From Prosthecobacter debontii (GTDB lineage: Bacteria; Verrucomicrobiota; Verrucomicrobiia; Verrucomicrobiales; Verrucomicrobiaceae), in the NCBI RefSeq assembly GCF_900167535.1, contig NZ_FUYE01000011.1:1-64000 (forward strand): 64,000 nucleotides of DNA, read 5' to 3'. Each line of letters opens with the position of its first letter. Within the stretch, counting starts at the first letter, position 1. The translations under genes and the position numbers were made by a program. The notes under the pieces were generated by a model that was given only the letters and a program-made list of their open reading frames with translations, was not told where the DNA came from and made no database searches. Below are positions 26,313 to 34,991 of the stretch, one piece after another.

Positions 26313-28916
26313 TCAATCCACATACATGAAGCGGTTCGAGCTCAATAAGACTTGGCACAGGCTGGCCAGGGCGTTATCGGCAGGCGGAGTGTCCCCCTTC
26401 TTGAGAGGACGGCTGGAGAGGATGGCGGTTTGCTCGGCCAAGTAGTTTTCCAGTTCGCTCACATCTGCGGCGGTGGGTGTGGTGCCATAGGCCAAGCGCC
26501 AAGCTGTGGCGGCTTGAGTGCGAGCATCGGTCTTAACACCTGCATGTTTCTGCACGACCTGGGCAAATTCACGGGATTGCGCGACGAGGAACGCGCTGTT
26601 CATCATCAGCAAGGACTGGGGAGCTACGGTGCTGACGTTGCGCAACTCACAGTTAGGCTCCATTTGCGGCGCGTCGAAAGCCGCGAGCTGATACACAGGC
26701 GTGCTGCGGCGTTGCGTCACATAGATGCTGCGGCGGTTTTCCTGGTTTGCCCCCATGGGTTTCTCCATACCCACCACAACTTGGGCATTGGCATCCTCAT
26801 AAATGGGCACCGGCGGACCATACGGAGTCAGGTTGAGCTGGTGGGTGGTGGCCAGAATGGTGTCGCGCAAGGTCTCGGCCTCGAGGCGGCGCACATTCAT
26901 GCGCCAGTAGAGAGCATTCGCCGCATCCACCCGTTCTGCATCAGGGCGCTTGGCGGAGCTTTGGCGATAGGTCGCGCTGGTCATCATCAGGCGATGCAGA
27001 TGCTTCAGGCTCCAGCCGCTTTCCATGAACTCTGCGGCCAGCCAGTCAAGCAATGCGGGATGGCTGGGTTTCTCTCCCTGAGTGCCAAAGTCTCCGGGGG
27101 TGTTAACCAGACCTCGACCAAAGTGGTGCAACCAGAAGCGATTGACCAACACACGCGCTAACAAAGGATGTTTTCCATCGGTCAAATGCTTGGCAAACGC
27201 CAATCGTCGTCCCGTAGTTGGCAGCACCTTGTCATCCGATGCAAACTCGACTGGGTGTTCCGGATTCAAAAGCGTCAGGTCCCCTGGATTTACTGCGGCT
27301 CCTGGAGAGTTCATATTGCCGCGCATGAACACCAGCGTGGCAGGCACCAGGCTCTTGTTGCCATAGGCGATCGGTTCAGCAAAGGCACGCACCGTTTCAT
27401 TCTTCGGCTTGCGGTCACGCACAGCCTTGGCACGCGCCGCGACAGCTGCCTGCATGTCGGCCAGTTCTTTGTCGCGTTTGTAGTTAGCTAGGTAGAGATT
27501 CAACGGTCCAGTGCTGTTGCCCACCTTTAGAAAAGGGTTGTTTTCCAGGTATTCGGCCTGTTCGGCACTGAGTTGCTTTTTGTCTTTCTGCCAGAGCAGA
27601 CCCGCCGTGCGGGCGTAGTCGCGTTTCGGTTCAGGAATCTTGAGAAGCTCCTGCTGAAAAACCCAGTCACGCAGTTCATCCAATTTGGGTTGAAGCTCGG
27701 CTTCGATAACCTTGGCTTCTTTCTCCAGCTCAGCGGCGTAAGCCTTTTCCTTCTCGGTCAGCAGAGAGATTTCGCGCAAGGCCGGCGCCCGCCATTTCTT
27801 CCAATCCATGCCGGGCTCGAAAAGCGCACGCAACTTATAAAAATCCACCTGCGGGATGGGATCGTAACGATGGTCGTGGCATTCGGCACAGCCCACGGTC
27901 ATGCCTAACAATGAGCTTGAAACGATTTTCACCGTTTCCGTGAGCACCACGTTCTTGGCCAGTTCTGCATCATCGTTGCGCGAACCGGTGCCATCCGGTG
28001 CCATGCGCAGGTAACCCGTGGCGGTGAGCAAATCCTTCTGTGCCGCGGTCAGGTCCTTGGGAGGCATGGGGATCATTTCGTCCCCAGCGAGCTGCTCGCG
28101 GATGAATTGGTCAAACGGCTTATCAGCATTGAAGGCACGGATGACATAGTCGCGATAACGCCAGGCGGTGTCGCGGGGTGTATCCGTGTCATTGTAGCCC
28201 TCGCTATCGGCATAACCCACCACATCCAACCAATGGCGTCCCCAGCGTTCACCGTATTGCGGAGAGCGTAGTAGATCATCAATCAGACGTTCGTAGGCAT
28301 CAGGACGTGCATCGGCCACGAAGGCCTGCACTTGAGCATCGGTGGGCGGTAGTCCGATGAGATCGAAGTAAGCCCGCCGGATGAGAGTGGCACGGTCAGC
28401 TTCCGGGGAAGGGGATAGCTTGGTTTTGGCTAAGGTCTCACGCACGAAAGCATCCACCGCATTACGAGCCGTTTTGACGACAGGCACCTTGGGCCGCTGA
28501 ATAGGCTGGAACGACCACCAGGCGCGTTCTTCTTCCGTAATCACAGGCCCCGTGATTTTCTCCGGCTCAGGCCGCAACGTTTTGGCACCCTGAGTGATCC
28601 ATTGTTCGATGACTGTGATCTCTTCAGGCTTGAGCTTTTTGTCAGCCTTGGGCATCTCACCGTTTTTCACCACTTCCAGCAGCAGGCTTTCGTGTGGCTT
28701 GCCCGGCACGATGGAGGGACCGGATTCCCCGCCTTTTTCGAGGAAGTGTTTCAACCGCACATCCAGGTCACCTTTGGCGTGCCCGTCTTCACCGTGACAG
28801 TGAAAGCAGTGCGCCTTCAGAATCGGGCGGACGTCTTTCTCAAACGACAGCTCCGCCGTTGCGGATGAATGAGCCGACACAAACAAAAGCGCATAGAGGT
28901 AGGGGGAAAACTTCAC
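26313..28916 (-). CDS. PSCyt1-DUF1549-DUF1553 cytochrome-like protein
   Basis: An 867-residue secreted protein. A signal peptide ([16 protein letters not shown]) precedes a cytochrome-like domain with the haem-binding CFHCH motif ([18 protein letters not shown]), then PSCyt1 sequence ([22 protein letters not shown]...GEMPK). DUF1549 follows ([40 protein letters not shown], and [17 protein letters not shown]), then a charged coiled-coil segment (about 380-480), then DUF1553 ([30 protein letters not shown]-like region, [35 protein letters not shown]). The start is GTG at 28916, judged from the signal peptide. It forms a two-gene operon with the DUF1501 gene. Such proteins are presumed periplasmic redox or hydrolytic enzymes; substrate unknown. 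Confidence 0.95.
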   Translation of the reverse strand: [867 protein letters not shown]

Positions 28917-29062
28917 AGGCAGGTGCGAGCTACGCCAAGCCTATGCAGGTGCTTACAGATCTGGGGGCACTTGAGCACAATCGAGCCTAAAAGTGTCTCC
29001 AAAGTATTTCCTGGGCGGCAGGGTTGATCCCGCCCCTCATCCCACACTGATGGCTGAATGAA

Positions 29063-29296
29063 TCAGGGTTGAGCTCGCGGGGCTGAATCGAACGATTGAG
29101 GTAAAGACACACCGAAAATCATGGGCTGGACTTGCAGACTGCGATCAGCCGCTGGAAAAGATGATCGAAGAAATCCGTGAAACGCAGGATGCATGTAGGC
29201 GTCTTTGGCTGCGGTCGATTTTGGGTTCAACTCAATGATCGAGGTCGTGAAAGGCGGCTGAGCTTTGAGGGCCTGCACCTGTCTCCGCGCTTCTTC
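29063..29296 (-). pseudogene. Severed 3' part of the adjacent small gene (in frame after an amber codon)
   Basis: Directly after the TAG at 29297-29299 the same frame stays open for 77 residues to a TGA at 29063-29065: EEARRQVQALKAQPPFTT continues smoothly from the preceding helix (LERLLTVIENKLLT). The charged EEARRQ start has no good start codon near it, which favours a former single protein of about 225 residues whose Gln codon (CAG) became TAG. If this is not coding, the 380 bases from 28917 to 29296 contain no other gene I can support. Sequencing error, natural mutation or readthrough are all possible. Confidence 0.45.
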
Positions 29297-29743
29297 CTAA
29301 GTCAGGAGCTTGTTCTCGATCACGGTCAGCAAGCGCTCCAAATCAGCGAGGGTGATGTCGCCCCAGAGCTTGCGCCCTTGTGAAGGCTCGATCCTGACGA
29401 CTTGGGCATTCACCCGGCGTTTTTCGCTTTCATTCACCTGCTGCCAACAGCCGACGGTGAGAAGAAACGGCTCTTCGATCTCGAACGGCCGGATGGCATC
29501 CCCGAGGCCGATCGGGGAACCGTATTTCACAGCCTTCGGGTTTACTGGGATCTTGCTGTGATTCAAATTGGCCTCAGCGGGAATGTCCCACTTCTGGGTG
29601 TAAGCCTGGGGATGATAACCACCAAAGAAGCTCTCCCGCAGCCAACGCTCAAACAGCAGGCCGTGGGATTGCACCTCACGGCTCCATGAAAAAACCACCG
29701 TCAAGATCAGCAGCGCTATGGTGACGGTGGTTCGTATGGGCAA
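29297..29743 (-). CDS. Small exported protein of unknown function, probably truncated by TAG
   Basis: A 148-residue protein with an N-terminal signal or membrane segment (VTIALLILTVVFSWS). The remainder has no recognised domain; notable phrases are FGGYHPQAYTQKWDIP, PIGLGDAIRPFEIEEPFLLTVGCWQQV and KLWGDITLADLERLLTVIENKLLT. It starts 9 bases after the end of the SMP-30 gene and is surely in its operon. The final residues run into a helix that is cut by TAG, and the same frame continues open for a further 77 codons, so the visible protein may be a truncated form of a longer one. No function is proposed. Confidence 0.6.
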   Translation of the reverse strand: MPIRTTVTIALLILTVVFSWSREVQSHGLLFERWLRESFFGGYHPQAYTQKWDIPAEANLNHSKIPVNPKAVKYGSPIGLGDAIRPFEIEEPFLLTVGCWQQVNESEKRRVNAQVVRIEPSQGRKLWGDITLADLERLLTVIENKLLT

Positions 29744-29752
29744 AAAGGGGGG

Positions 29753-30727
29753 TCAGTATCCTTGGATTCGAGTCTTCACCCTTAGCAAGAACATGTCCGC
29801 CGTGATGTACATCGTGTCTTTTTCGGGACCACCCCAGGCGCAGTTGCCCGTATTTTGGCCGGTGAGAATGGTGCCCATATGCTTGCCCTGAGGGCTGAGA
29901 ATCAAGACGCCGCCCGGGCCCGTGGTCCAGATGTTCCCTTGCGTATCCACTTTCATGCCGTCGCAACTGCCTTTGCGCTCCGCAGATTTCAGCGCCTGGG
30001 CATTAAAGATCACGCGACCGTTTTGGACGCTGCCATCCGCTTGCAGGTCATAAGCCATCACCCGCGCTGCCTCTTTGTCGGAGATCGCGAGGTAGAGGAT
30101 CTTTTCATCTGGGCTCAGGGCAATGCCGTTGGGCCAGCGTATGTCGTCGATGATCAGGCTGACTTTGCCATCCGTGTCCACACGATAGATTCCATGATAA
30201 GGGGCGTCCTGCTCCACGCCTTTTTTCATGCCGTAGGGAGGATCGGTGAAGAAGATCTGACCGCTCCTGGCAATGACGAGATCGTTGGGGCTATTGAAAC
30301 GCTTACCGTTATACTGATCGGCCAAGGTGGTAAAGCTGCCATCTTTTTCGAGACGAGCGATGCGGCGTTCTCCTTGTTGAGTCAGAATGAGATTTCCCTG
30401 CGCATCCAGGGCTAGGCCATTGGAACCTTGGCCCGTGCCATCCAAGCTGCCGCTGGGTCTCAGGCTGATGAAGGCGTTCTTATCACCCTCCTTCCAACCG
30501 AATACGGTATTTTCCGGCACATCCGAAAACAGGATTTGTCCGTCTTTCCAAACCGGACCTTCGGACCAATTGAACCCAGAAGCCAGGACCTCGATCTTGG
30601 CGTCTGGGGCCAGGAGTTGATCGATAGCCGGGTCCAGACGCTCAATGCCACCCTGAAAGTCAGGGGCGGGCTCAGCCGCTAAAACCGAAGCGAGGCTGAA
30701 AAGAGGAAGCAGAAGGTGCTTTTTCAT
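29753..30727 (-). CDS. Secreted SMP-30/gluconolactonase-family beta-propeller
   Basis: A 324-residue protein with signal peptide MKKHLLLPLFSLASVLAAEPAP. The six-bladed SMP-30 fold is indicated by WSEGPVWKDGQILFSDVPENTVFGW (metal-binding Glu), GSNGLALDAQGNLILTQQGERRIARL, FNSPNDLVIARSGQIFFTDPPYG (Asn and Asp ligands) and WPNGIALSPDEKILYLA (second Asp region). Family enzymes hydrolyse gluconolactone or related aldonolactones using Ca or Zn. Here it is exported, so it would act on lactones in the periplasm. ATG 30727 is chosen over 30736. It is followed at 9 bases by the small truncated gene, and is divergent from an amidohydrolase across a 90-base gap. A second SMP-30 domain is fused in the protein at 41.2-43.4 kb. 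Confidence 0.92.
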   Translation of the reverse strand: MKKHLLLPLFSLASVLAAEPAPDFQGGIERLDPAIDQLLAPDAKIEVLASGFNWSEGPVWKDGQILFSDVPENTVFGWKEGDKNAFISLRPSGSLDGTGQGSNGLALDAQGNLILTQQGERRIARLEKDGSFTTLADQYNGKRFNSPNDLVIARSGQIFFTDPPYGMKKGVEQDAPYHGIYRVDTDGKVSLIIDDIRWPNGIALSPDEKILYLAISDKEAARVMAYDLQADGSVQNGRVIFNAQALKSAERKGSCDGMKVDTQGNIWTTGPGGVLILSPQGKHMGTILTGQNTGNCAWGGPEKDTMYITADMFLLRVKTRIQGY

Positions 30728-30769
30728 GAGAGGCAAGAGACTACGAAGGGATTGGACTGGTGATCAAGT

Positions 30770-30783
30770 GCTCAGTTATGAGC
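30770..30783. promoter_or_regulatory. Short dyad between divergent lactonase and amidohydrolase genes
   Basis: GCTCA (30770-30774) and TGAGC (30779-30783) form a perfect inverted repeat around GTTA in the 90-base divergent promoter region. Such a site could bind a regulator controlling both genes. It is only five base pairs per arm, so chance is a real alternative. Confidence 0.2.
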
Positions 30784-30817
30784 ATAAAAAGTGTCGTCTG
30801 GTTCGCGTTGTTAGTGC

Positions 30818-32533
30818 ATGCGCATAGCAACGGCTCTTTGCCTCTCCCTCGGTCTCCTTTCTGAAGCGGCTCTGGCGGCCCCCGATTTGATTCTTCACCA
30901 CGGTCGAATCGTTACGATGGATGAGGCCTTGAGCTTCAGCGAAGCCGTCGCTGTGGAAGGAGGCCGTATCATCGCCGTGGGTGATAATGACAGCGTGCTG
31001 GGCCTGAAAGGCGAAAGAACGGAGTTGTTGGACCTAAAGGGAAAGACGCTGATGCCTGGGCTTATGGACTCTCATGTGCATCCAGGCTCCGCTGCCATGA
31101 TCGAGTTCGATCACGAAATCCCGACGATGGAAACCATTGCCGATGTACTGGCTTACCTCACCTCTCGTGTGAAAGCGTCAAAACCGGGGGATCTCATCAG
31201 CCTGCGGCAGGTCTTCATCACACGACTGGAAGAGAAGCGCTATCCGACACGAGCCGAACTCGATTTGGTGGCTCCTGAGAATCCTGTGGTCTTTTCCACG
31301 GGTCCTGATGCCATGCTCAATAGTCTGGCTTTAAAGCTCGCAGGCATTGATCGGAACTACCAACTGCCCAAAGAGAGCCCGGCCCGGGTGGAGAGCGACG
31401 CCAAGGGTGAACCCACCGGTTTGCTTCGCAGCTTCAGCCCCAAGATTGCGGCGAAGGCCGTGACCCGTTCTCCCACGGAGGCAGATCGTTATGAGCGCAC
31501 GCAAGCCTTGTTTCGGGATTACAACAGTGTTGGCCTGACGACCGTTGCGGATCGGGATTGCAGCTTTGGGCAAACGGCGCTGTATGAGAAACTGCATCAG
31601 AACGGAGATCTCAGCGTGCGCATGCGTGTCTCGATGAGCATCCCGGCGATGAGCCTCTGGCCCGCCACCCAGAAGGCCATCGAAGAAGTAGTCGCCAGTC
31701 CCTTGACCCAACCCAGCACGGATCTACAAATCATCGGCACCAAGGTTTATCTGGATGGAGGCATGCTCACGGGCAGTTCCTTCATGACCGAGCCCTGGGG
31801 CATAAGTGAAGCCTATGGCATCAGCGATCCGGAGTATCGCGGTGTGCAGAAGATCTCCGCAGATCGGCTGAAGCAATTGGTGGAGATGGTCACCGCATCA
31901 GGCTTGCAATTCACCGCTCACTCCGTGGGAGACGCGGCGGTGAAGCTGCTGGTGGATACCTATGAGGAGGTCAATAAGACCCACTCCGTGCGTGATGCGC
32001 GCAGCTCCATCACCCACTGCAACTTCATGCAGCCCGAGTCCATCGCCAAAGCCGCACGGCTGGGGGTGTGCATCGATCTCCAGCCCATTTGGCTGCACAT
32101 GGATGGCCTCACCTTGACGGGCCATTTCGGGCAAGAGCGCATGAAGATCTTCCAACCTCTCCGGGCGTGTTTTGATCAAAAAGTCATCGTTGGCGGTGGC
32201 AGCGATCACATGCAGAAGATCGGCTCTTTTCGCAGTGTGAACCCTTACAATCCCTGGCTGGGCATGTGGACCGCCATCACGCGTAAGGCTGGCAAACTCA
32301 ATGAGCCCGTGCATGCAGAAAACGCCATCACGCGTGAGGAAGCCCTTCGCCTTTACACCACGAACAACGCCTACCTGCTGAAGCTGGAAAAAGACACCGG
32401 CTCCATCGAGAAAGGCAAGCTCGCCGATTTGATCCTCGTCGATCGTGATCCGCTGGATTGCCCCCTTGATGATCTACCGCAGACTCAGGTGTTGAAAACC
32501 TGGTTGGGCGGCAAGGTGGTGTTTTCGCGTTGA
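30818..32533 (+). CDS. Secreted amidohydrolase (YtcJ-like, amidohydrolase_3)
   Basis: A 571-residue metal-dependent hydrolase with signal peptide (LCLSLGLLSEAALA). Composite beta-sandwich ends (DLILHHGRIVTMDEALSFSEAVAVEGGRIIAVGD and GSIEKGKLADLILVDRDPLDCP) flank a TIM barrel. Metal-site motifs are LMPGLMDSHVHPG (HxH), QFTAHSVGDAAV (His), SSITHCNFMQPES (His) and VGGGSDHM (Asp). This is the YtcJ group; known members act on amides, ureas or cyclic ureido compounds, with broad and mostly unknown substrates. Export is unusual but seen in this phylum. Start ATG at 30818 gives the signal peptide directly. Divergent from the lactonase gene; convergent with the SASA esterase gene. Confidence 0.93.
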   Translation: MRIATALCLSLGLLSEAALAAPDLILHHGRIVTMDEALSFSEAVAVEGGRIIAVGDNDSVLGLKGERTELLDLKGKTLMPGLMDSHVHPGSAAMIEFDHEIPTMETIADVLAYLTSRVKASKPGDLISLRQVFITRLEEKRYPTRAELDLVAPENPVVFSTGPDAMLNSLALKLAGIDRNYQLPKESPARVESDAKGEPTGLLRSFSPKIAAKAVTRSPTEADRYERTQALFRDYNSVGLTTVADRDCSFGQTALYEKLHQNGDLSVRMRVSMSIPAMSLWPATQKAIEEVVASPLTQPSTDLQIIGTKVYLDGGMLTGSSFMTEPWGISEAYGISDPEYRGVQKISADRLKQLVEMVTASGLQFTAHSVGDAAVKLLVDTYEEVNKTHSVRDARSSITHCNFMQPESIAKAARLGVCIDLQPIWLHMDGLTLTGHFGQERMKIFQPLRACFDQKVIVGGGSDHMQKIGSFRSVNPYNPWLGMWTAITRKAGKLNEPVHAENAITREEALRLYTTNNAYLLKLEKDTGSIEKGKLADLILVDRDPLDCPLDDLPQTQVLKTWLGGKVVFSR

Positions 32534-32603
32534 TACTCCGATATCGAGTCGCGTTGATGTCGGCGAAGGATGCTTGTGTCTCCCAGCTCTGGGTTCCAAT
32601 CAC

Positions 32604-32639
32604 AAAAAACCCCTGCCACATTCGAAATGGGGCAGGGGT
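32604..32639 (-). terminator. Rho-independent terminator for the SASA esterase gene
   Basis: ACCCCTGCC (32609-32617) pairs with GGCAGGGGT (32631-32639); read on the minus strand the 9-bp stem is followed at once by a run of six T (32604-32609). It lies 34 bases past the stop of the minus-strand esterase gene and about 70 bases after the stop of the convergent plus-strand amidohydrolase gene. Confidence 0.85.
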
Positions 32640-32672
32640 CGGTGAGTGTTGATTTCTCGAGCCTCTTTGGGA

Positions 32673-34226
32673 TTACGGCTTTGGCTTGGTGGACATCGGG
32701 AAGTCGTCCGAGCGGAAAGGGGTAACAGGCAGACCGTCGGTGGTGTAGAGATTGCACACGGGGTTGTTGGCCCAGGCATAGCGGACGGCGACAGGTTTAG
32801 CCACCTCTGGTGCGCTGACTTCGACCGTGTCTTTGCCGATGATCTTGGCGGTGGCCCAGACCCACTTCTGATCTTCACCACAGATGGCAAAGCCCTTCAC
32901 TTCGGTCACGTCCACGGTGCGCAGAGTGGAGCCGAAGGTGTCCAGGGTGACGATGGCTTTGTTACCGTTGATGGCGAGGGATTGGTATTCAGGGCTGCGA
33001 TAGGGCAGCTTCAGACCGTAGTCTTTCACGAGTGCCCAGCGGGCGAGGCGCTCAGCCACATCGCGCTTGTTGCGGGGGTGGATGTCATTGGTTTCACCGA
33101 GGTCGATGATGACGGCTTGACCACCATTCTTGATCGCGAATTGAGTCTTAGTCTGGCTTTCACGAAGCTCAGCCCAGGGGCTCTCGACAGGAGTGGGCGT
33201 TTCAGGCATGAAGTCGGCCAACTGCACCCAGTAGAAAGGGAAGTCACCCTGCTTCCATTCGGTGCGCCAGTGTTGGATCATGAGCGGGAAAAGATAACCG
33301 TATTCATAGGCGCGGCCGGCGTTGGATTCACCTTGATACCAGATGGCTCCTTTGATGCCGTAACCGATGGTGGGGAGGAGTACACCGTTGTAGATGTTTG
33401 CGGGGCGGGCATTACCGCTGAGGGTTTGTTGTGGGCTCTGGGGAGCACGTGTCGCGAAGGGTTGCTTCGCTCTAGCGGCTTCGTCTTTCTGGTTGGTCCA
33501 GGCCGCCATGGCTTTGTCGTAGTCCTGTTTGGCCTTCTCACTGACGAGGTCCTTTTCGCGCTGAACCCATCCATCCATCAGGCCTTTGAATCGGGCGTCC
33601 TTCTCCAGCACATCCCGCCGAACCCACGCCTCGGCAGCGCTGCCACCCCAAGCGTTGTTGATTAGCCCCACAGGCACGTCCAACATCTTATGCAATGTGC
33701 GACCGTAAAAGTAACCCACGGCACTGAAGGGGCCGACGGTCTCAGGGGAGCACTCTTTCCACTCGCCTTTGAAATCTTTTTGAGGCTCCTGGGTGCCGAC
33801 TTGGGGGACTGAGATCAGACGGATGTTGGGAAACTTAGCCATGGCGATCTCCAGATCGGCGTCCCAGGTGCTGCCCACATTCCACTGCATGTTGGATTGG
33901 CCCGAGCAGATCCAGACTTCACCCACGAGCACGTTTTTGATCTCGCGGGCATTGCTGCCTTGGATGGAAATGGTAGCAGGCTGGGCATTGGCAGGCACGG
34001 GGTCCAGCGTCACCGTCCACTTGCCATCCGCACCGGCTTTGGCGGTCTTGGTCTGGCCAGCAAATTTCACCGTCACATCCGTGCCGGGTGTATCCCAGCC
34101 CCAGAGGGGATTGGCCTGCTTCTGCTGAAGCACCATGTTATCGCCAATGATGGCGGGCAGCTTGATTTCTGCACTGGCGGATAGAGCCAGGGCAGCCAGG
34201 AGGGACGTGATCGCAAGAGTGCGCAT
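32673..34226 (-). CDS. Secreted sialate O-acetylesterase-family protein (SASA)
   Basis: A 517-residue exported esterase (signal MRTLAITSLLAALALSASA). The nucleophile Ser111 lies in VWICSGQSNMQW, the GQSN block of SGNH-like sialate O-acetylesterases; LINNAWGGSAAEAWVRR (Gly/Asn), GAIWYQGESNAGRAYEY (Glu/Ser) and VIIDLGETNDIHPRNKRDVAERLA (catalytic Asp-x-x-His) complete the set. Beta-sandwich parts occur before the nucleophile and near the C-terminus. It should remove O-acetyl groups from sialic acid or, more broadly, from acetylated plant or algal glycans. It is single-gene, with its own terminator. Confidence 0.95.
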   Translation of the reverse strand: MRTLAITSLLAALALSASAEIKLPAIIGDNMVLQQKQANPLWGWDTPGTDVTVKFAGQTKTAKAGADGKWTVTLDPVPANAQPATISIQGSNAREIKNVLVGEVWICSGQSNMQWNVGSTWDADLEIAMAKFPNIRLISVPQVGTQEPQKDFKGEWKECSPETVGPFSAVGYFYGRTLHKMLDVPVGLINNAWGGSAAEAWVRRDVLEKDARFKGLMDGWVQREKDLVSEKAKQDYDKAMAAWTNQKDEAARAKQPFATRAPQSPQQTLSGNARPANIYNGVLLPTIGYGIKGAIWYQGESNAGRAYEYGYLFPLMIQHWRTEWKQGDFPFYWVQLADFMPETPTPVESPWAELRESQTKTQFAIKNGGQAVIIDLGETNDIHPRNKRDVAERLARWALVKDYGLKLPYRSPEYQSLAINGNKAIVTLDTFGSTLRTVDVTEVKGFAICGEDQKWVWATAKIIGKDTVEVSAPEVAKPVAVRYAWANNPVCNLYTTDGLPVTPFRSDDFPMSTKPKP

Positions 34227-34356
34227 AAGTGAGAGCGCACTAATACGTCAGCAAGGGATGAAACCCTTCGTGAAGAGTCGCTTTTTACGGCAGTCCTTTC
34301 ACCTGATCACAGTTTAGGAGCAAAGCTTGCCTATGACGACTTCAAGCTTCCCCAAA

Positions 34357-34935
34357 TCAATCAATCGCTCGGCGTGACCGAGGCTCAGCGGCGATGGTGT
34401 CATCGGCTCCGGCGCTGGTGACGAAGGGCCCGTCGGCCATCGGGGCGATGCCCGTGAAAGCCACCTCAGGCATATCGCTCGGCTTGCCGGCCAGAGGGAA
34501 TTCCTTGCGCAGGGGGAAGTAGGGGTAGCCTTCCCACATGAGGATACGGCGCAGGTCGGGGTGACCTGCGAACTTGATGCCCATCATGTCATAGACCTCC
34601 CGCTCATGCCAATCGGCTGTGGCCCAGATGTCGCTCACGGTCGGCACGTTGTCCTCTTCGCCATCCGGGATCTGGGCTTTCACGCGCAGGTGTTGGAGAT
34701 GTCCGTAGCCGTAGAGCTCATAGACCATCTCGAAGCGAGGCTCCTGACCCATATGATCCAGGCTGGAGATATCTACGAGATAGTCGAAGTTCAACTCGTC
34801 GCGGCAGTATTTCAGCAGCTTTTTAGCACTCTCCAAAGTGACCTGGACGGTGTGCTCACCACGAAATTCGACCGTGCCGAGGACGGCTGGACCGAATTTG
34901 TCTTTCAGAGCTGAAACCATTTGTGCGGCGTTCAT
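34357..34935 (-). CDS. nuoC: NADH-quinone oxidoreductase subunit C
   Basis: A 192-residue complex I 30-kDa subunit. The family signature is clear: ADWHEREVYDMMGIKFAGHPDLRRILMWEGYPYFPLRKEFPL, with FDYLVDISSLDHM earlier. It sits in the peripheral arm near the quinone site and binds NuoB and NuoD. The C-terminal 40 residues extend past the usual end (PMADGPFVTSAGADDTIAAEPRSRRAID), which may be a lineage-specific tail. It is 56 bases downstream of nuoB in the same direction. No nuoD follows; the next gene (34226 on) is the SASA esterase, so the complex I genes are split in this genome. Confidence 0.96.
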   Translation of the reverse strand: MNAAQMVSALKDKFGPAVLGTVEFRGEHTVQVTLESAKKLLKYCRDELNFDYLVDISSLDHMGQEPRFEMVYELYGYGHLQHLRVKAQIPDGEEDNVPTVSDIWATADWHEREVYDMMGIKFAGHPDLRRILMWEGYPYFPLRKEFPLAGKPSDMPEVAFTGIAPMADGPFVTSAGADDTIAAEPRSRRAID

Positions 34936-34991
34936 GAGAAAGGGAAGGGGGGCTAGACCTGAAAAAGGGAAGACGGCGGTAGCGGTAGGAA

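Noticed and set aside
30770..30783. Strong claim of an operator for the lactonase/amidohydrolase pair
   Set aside because: Arms of five bases are too short to claim more than a weak possibility; kept only as a low-confidence site.
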